DNA of 64,000 bases from contig NC_037089.1 of assembly GCF_002994745.2 (NCBI RefSeq), forward strand, positions 79,198,347 to 79,262,346, in the 5' to 3' direction. The DNA comes from Rosa chinensis. Taxonomy: Eukaryota; Streptophyta; Magnoliopsida; Rosales; Rosaceae. Shown here piece by piece: positions 60,093-64,000 of the stretch. Position numbers and translations under genes: made by a program. Positions within the stretch are counted from its first letter, which is position 1. Each line of letters opens with the position of its first letter. The notes beneath the pieces are model-generated. The model made no database searches and was not told the DNA's origin. It saw only the letters and a program-made list of their open reading frames with translations.

Positions 60093-60279
60093 GGATGACT
60101 GTGGGCCTTTTATGATCCATTTCATGGAAAGCATAATTCACGAAGTGGAACCCAGCAAGAAGAAAGGCAATGACATGAGGAAAACAATTCTTGAGAGGTT
60201 TGCAAAGGAGGAATGTGCTTGGAGCGTCAAAAAATACCTCGCTGAAACTGCAGATGCTGTAGGAGAGCCAAAAAAATAG
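60093..60279 (+). pseudogene. ULP1-type (C48) SUMO-protease C-terminal exon
   Basis: After an acceptor TTTACAG the frame reads DDCGPFMIHFMESI and continues with EPSKKKGNDMRKTILERFAK. That is the DCG active-site cysteine region and following helix of ULP1-like cysteine proteases. The upstream His/Asp/Gln parts of the catalytic core are not recognisable; the preceding sequence (59653-59912) has stops. ULP1-like cargo is known in a plant MULE group (Kaonashi, KI-MULEs). Confidence 0.65.
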
Positions 60280-60754
60280 AAAATGAATATTTTAAGTAGT
60301 TACTTTCTGTTGAACTTACTTTGATTTGGAATAATTTCGGATGATTTGACATCTTTTCAATTTAATTTCTGCCAACTTGAAAGAATTTATCTTCATTTAC
60401 TATGGTTGTGCATAGGACACATGTCGATATTCAAATTACAGACCCCTATTACAAACCTGATGCCTTAACTCCTTAGAAAGTTCTATTGGGGGGCAATAGA
60501 GGTCTAATGGCCCCAATAGAGCTTGGTTAGAGTGTCAGAAGTAACACAATAGGATATCCAACTACATTTGAATGTGCAAGTGTTAAAAATTTCACAACAA
60601 AACTGAAGTACCAATCAATGTCAATAATCTTTGACACCAACAAATGTTAAACTGACCCTGGATAAAATCATCTATTGCCCCCCCCCCCCCAATAGCCTAT
60701 TACTGCCCCCCAATACAACCAGTCAGAATGCTAAAACAATTGACAACTTTACAT

Positions 60755-61396
60755 TCAAATAGGTTCAGTGCAGGTCTTCTTGTTATGTTGTCCCATTTTG
60801 CCACATCGGCCACAACGAATGAGCTTCTTTTCACACTCTCCTCTAGACTTGAACCTCTTGAGCCTAAGCCTCCCGGGAGGCCTCTTTGCATTTGGAGGAA
60901 GTATGAAGTCATTACTTGCAAATTTCGAAGAAGCCATATCAACATTAGATATTGGATAAATTGGAAAATCATAACACTTCTTGTAATAATCAACATAAAA
61001 ATGCTTATCCATAAAAGCATAAACATCCAATGAGGCAGCTTGAATTGCAACAAGACCATGGCAGTAAGGGAAGCAGTTAATCTCCCACTTTTTACATGAG
61101 CACGAAGGAGTTCCAAGGTCCACAACATAAGAATACTTTGATCTAACCTCATAAACATTTGCATGGGAGTAATGCACATTGAAACGGCTAAACAGCATCT
61201 TGAAATCATCATCATTACGAAGAAAAAAAATAGCGCATACATGAAGCGAATAATGAAGCTCAATATCATCAATTGCAGAAAACTTGAACCGTTCACAAAT
61301 GTATTCAAACAAATGAGCATAGCTCATATATTGATTAATACAAAACATGAAACTTTGTCCAGAATGAGTGCACTTAACAGCCAAGGAAGCATCCAT
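60755..61396 (-). pseudogene. MULE transposase, internally deleted (N-terminal domain fused to SWIM/zinc knuckle)
   Basis: Open 213-residue frame starting MDASLAVKCTHSGQSFMF. Its first ~85 residues resemble the N-terminal domain of MuDR-type transposases (ERFKFSAIDDIELHY, FLRNDDDFKMLF). Immediately after comes the SWIM zinc finger CSCKKWEINCFPYCHG, a linker rich in Pro/Arg (NAKRPPGRLRLKRFKSR) and a CCHC knuckle CGRCGKMGQHNKKTC. The DDE catalytic core between them is missing, yet the frame is intact. A DNA-binding, catalysis-dead derivative is possible (inference). Confidence 0.8.
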
Positions 61397-62611
61397 ATTC
61401 CTATATATAAAATAATAATAATAATAATAAATAAATAAATAAATAATAAAACCACTATTTCCCCCTAATAGATTGGCCTCAGATAAAATCTCTTTACAAA
61501 ACTGAAACAAGTTACTATAAACACGTACTACTGAACTTCAGTAACAACTAAGAGTATCAAAAAAGAAGAAAAGCGACTTTTTCAATCCTCTATTGACCCA
61601 CAATATGGGTCTACTGGGGGGCAATATACGGTTCACAAAGACCAAAATCATGTCAGAAGCTACCAACTCACAACATTATCAACACCGTGAACAACAATTC
61701 ATCCAAAAAAGAAGAAAAGCAGCTATGTAAACCCATATTGACTGGCAATAGACGATTAACAAATACCAAAATAAATTGAACCGTTTCAAAACAAAATCAC
61801 AACAAACTTAGCACAACGAAACAGATCAAACTTAACACAACAAACTTATAAGCATGAAAAATAGCAAATCGAACCAAATCAAAGATGAAATTCACGAAAC
61901 ACAGACCAAAATTAACGCAATAAGTCGGAAATAACAAAATGTACAGGAAAACAAAACTTAGATTCAAAAAATCAGCCTCAGACTTAATCGAGATGAATAG
62001 CAAACAAGGATAAAAAATATTTAAAAAAAAATCAAAGAAACGGAATTGAAATAGTTTCAAACCGAGCTGCAGCATGGTTGAAATCTAAAGCGACATTGCT
62101 TCTTTCTCTCTCCATTGCGAGCTTCTCTCTCTATCGCACCAGAACCAGAGCTTCTCTCTCTAAGCAGAAGCTTCTCTCTATTCGTTACCTCGGGATTTGA
62201 AACTGCGTGTGTATTGGCTGGGAGACTAGGTCGTTAACAAAAGGGTAAAAAGGTAAACAAAAATATATTAAAATAGAAATGTTGTGTAAAAAGAAATAGA
62301 TCCTTAGAGTGTTTAGGGTAGAGGGGAATTAAAAAAAGTTGATGGGGTAAGTGGGAACATTGACTATAAAATTAGGGTAAATGGAAAAAATCCCTAAAAA
62401 TAAATAGTTTTTTTCAACAAATAATTCAACTATAACTTGAATCCACAACAAAATATTGACGAATTGGACCTATTAGATCAAAATTGAAAGTGCAGGGGTG
62501 TTTTTTATGAAATTAGAAGTCGAGGGACTGAATTGATTTTAGACCTAAACCACAGGGTATTAACCAGTATTTAGCCCATATATATATATATATATAAATA
62601 TACATGGAGAA

Positions 62612-62942
62612 GTTTCAAAGAGGACGTCCGCACTTTAACGAAAGTGTGGACGGCGCTGCTGCAGCTCGGCTCGGGGCGCGAAGGACTGAAGCCAGGGGTC
62701 GGACTGATCGGTGGAGTCTCCGGCGACGTAGTTGTAGTGTTGCCCAGAAACCTGCAGTTGCAGGTGAGGTCGTTGCCCAGAAACCTGCAACCTCGACCTC
62801 CTCCGACCTCGATCGCTGCCCAGAAGTTGTCTGGGATGCCTCCGGCCTTCGTCCGGCAAGCCCGCCGCCCTATCACTGCCTGAAAGCTGCTGCAGCAGCG
62901 TTGTCCGCACTTTCACTAAAGTGTGGACGTCCTCTTTGGAAC
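62612..62942. mobile_element. Small GC-rich foldback element 1
   Basis: The ends are inverted copies of GTTTCAAAGAGGACGTCCGC/GTTCCAAAGAGGACGTCCAC. Next to each end the sequence itself folds: GTCCGCACTTT...AAAGTGTGGAC at the left, and the same at the right. The interior is GC-rich (GCTGCTGCAGC, CAGGGGTCGGAC). No clear target duplication is seen. The open frames across it are composition artefacts. Confidence 0.75.
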
Positions 62943-62961
62943 CCCTATATATATAAGGCCC

Positions 62962-63278
62962 GTTCCAAAGAGGACGTTCGCACTTTGCTAAAGTGTGAAC
63001 GGCAATGCAGCAGCGGCGTTCCAGGCTGCGACGGTGGCTCGGGGCTTGGAGGACAGAGGCTGGAGGCTTGGCAGACAGTTCTGGGTAACATTCGAGGTCA
63101 GAGTTGCAAGATTCTAGGCAGCGCTGAAACCACGTAGCCGGCGACTCCACCGACTGCAGACCGGTCCGTCCGACCCCTGGCATCTGTCCGTCAAGCCCCG
63201 TAGCTCTGTCGCTCCCTTAGCCGAGTTGTAGCATCGACGTCCGCACTTTAACAACAGTGCGGACGTCCTCTTTGGAAC
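62962..63278. mobile_element. Small GC-rich foldback element 2, inverted relative to element 1
   Basis: Same terminal repeat (GTTCCAAAGAGGACGTTCGC and the complement of GTTCCAAAGAGGACGTCCGC), each with the GTxCGCACTTT..AAAGTG hairpin. The interior shares words with element 1 in reverse orientation, such as GTCCGACCCCTGGC and CCGGCGACTCCACCGA. Only 19 bp (CCCTATATATATAAGGCCC) separate the two elements. Confidence 0.75.
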
Positions 63279-63300
63279 CGCTCCGTGTGTGTGTGTGTGT

Positions 63301-63420
63301 AGGATTAAATACTTGTTACTCCTCAAACTTTTGCTTGAAAAACAGTTTAGTCGCTCGCCTTTCAAATTAAACTGGATAGTTCTTATTCTTTCTAATTCTC
63401 ACACAACAGGTCCAAAACAG
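63301..63420 (+). repeat. TIR-like sequence of a possible second MULE
   Basis: AGGATTAAATACTTGTTACTCC is similar in layout to the MULE terminal repeat at 58356 (GGGTTAAATACAAATTACTACC). Sequence about 'contents per repeat' words such as AGTTTAGTC and AACAGGTCCA follows. The other end would lie outside the window. Confidence 0.4.
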
Positions 63421-64000
63421 GTCTAAAATGACTATTCTACCCCTAATTTTCTATTTTTATTATTATTTTATTTTTTTTCTCTTTTTTTTTTTTCAATTTT
63501 TCTCCCCTTTTTTACTCTCTCTCTCGCCCTCCCTCTCTCCCTCTCTCCTGGCCGCACAGTCTCTCTCTCCCTCGACCTCTCTTCTTCTTCTCTTCCTCTG
63601 CCATCACCGGAGACCACCACTTCCGGCCACCATCTCACCAAAAACCTAAACTCTCCATTTCTCTCTTCTCAGCCGCGCGTCCTTCTCTTTCTCCCCTAAC
63701 CTCTCGCTCCCTCTCTCTTCTTCTTCCCTCTGCAACCACAGGAGAACACCATCTCCGGCCACCATTTCATCACGCCGCCACCTCCAATCGATCCAACACC
63801 CAAATCCCAGAAACCCCTCTGCCCGCCGACGCCTGACGACGCCGTTCGAGCATCACCGGAGCTCTCGGCTCTGCATGCCTTCGATTTCTAGTCTCCAGCT
63901 CGAATCGAGCTTCAACACCTCCATAAACAAAGTCGGAGCTACACTAACTTTCGAAACCCCAAACTCCCGACCTCTGATTCTGACCAAAGTAGCCGCACGC
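63421..64000. other. CT-rich leader-like DNA at the window end
   Basis: Strongly pyrimidine-rich plus strand (CTCTCTC runs) followed by CCGGCCACCA/CATCACCGGAGxxC words, like many plant 5' leaders. No coding frame can be supported. It may be the start of a gene or part of the element beginning near 63301. Confidence 0.4.

Larger units (their letters stand above)
58356..62577. mobile_element. Mutator-like element (MULE) with ULP1-type cargo
   Basis: Terminal inverted repeats of about 120 bp, 58356-58478 and 62459-62577, both starting GGG(T/C)TAAATAC and sharing ACACCCCTGCACTTTCAATT. Flanks are ATATATATA on both sides (58347-58355 and 62578-62586), a 9-bp duplication typical of MULEs, although the site is a TA microsatellite. 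Two gene remnants face each other: a ULP1-like fragment (+) and a transposase remnant (-). CT-rich leader-like sequences lie inside each TIR (58770-58880 and 62090-62200). Size 4.2 kb. Confidence 0.85.

Noticed and set aside
62604..63183. Overlapping GC-rich frames of 177 and 182 codons on opposite strands
   Set aside because: They run across the ends of foldback elements, have no domain similarity and have composition typical of GC-rich stop-poor DNA.

Overview
This window is plant nuclear DNA, almost certainly from a eudicot. GT-AG introns split the genes, the organellar proteins carry N-terminal transit-type leaders, the intergenic DNA is AT-rich, and plant-type copia, gypsy, LINE, MULE and hAT-like elements fill the spaces. 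Gene content and TE style suggest Rosaceae (Rosoideae), but that is an inference from memory.

Layout. (1) 1-741: 3' end of a mitochondrial proline dehydrogenase gene (+). (2) 2054-6136: plastid FtsH-like AAA protein FTSHI3 (-). (3) 8083-11013: small TBC-domain Rab-GAP (+). (4) 14134-16590: S-adenosylmethionine decarboxylase (+), with the conserved tiny and small uORFs in an intron-containing leader. (5) 17658-20693: RRP7-like rRNA-processing protein (-), nine exons, two of them duplicates. (6) 22586-32880: three KIN/LEA-like cold/ABA-type stress genes (+), with an F-box gene at 29695-30897 between the second and third. The first KIN gene is an internally duplicated fusion. (7) 35533-48138: an old copia element with a younger gypsy element nested in it, both with matching target-site duplications. 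(8) 48452-53747: a LINE with an inverted 5' half (twin priming), carrying a solo LTR; a second poly-A retroposon follows at 53862-54696. (9) 55544-57514: intron-less PPR gene (+). (10) 58356-62577: Mutator-like element carrying a ULP1-type protease fragment, an internally deleted transposase and an unusual array of alternating palindromes. (11) 62612-63278: two small GC-rich foldback elements, then another TIR-like sequence and CT-rich DNA to the end.

The host genes are not an operon and do not form a single pathway. Several are stress-linked: proline catabolism, polyamine synthesis, and KIN proteins with ABRE/G-box promoters. The order FTSHI3 - TBC - SAMDC - KIN/LEA - PPR matches, from memory, Arabidopsis At3g02450 to At3g02490 and the SAMDC2-KIN1-KIN2-PPR run on chromosome 5. 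The window therefore looks like an ancient collinear block in which the KIN genes multiplied and transposons expanded the KIN-PPR interval. I found no wholly new coding system. The most unusual structures are the palindrome array in the MULE, the KIN fusion gene and the twin-primed LINE.
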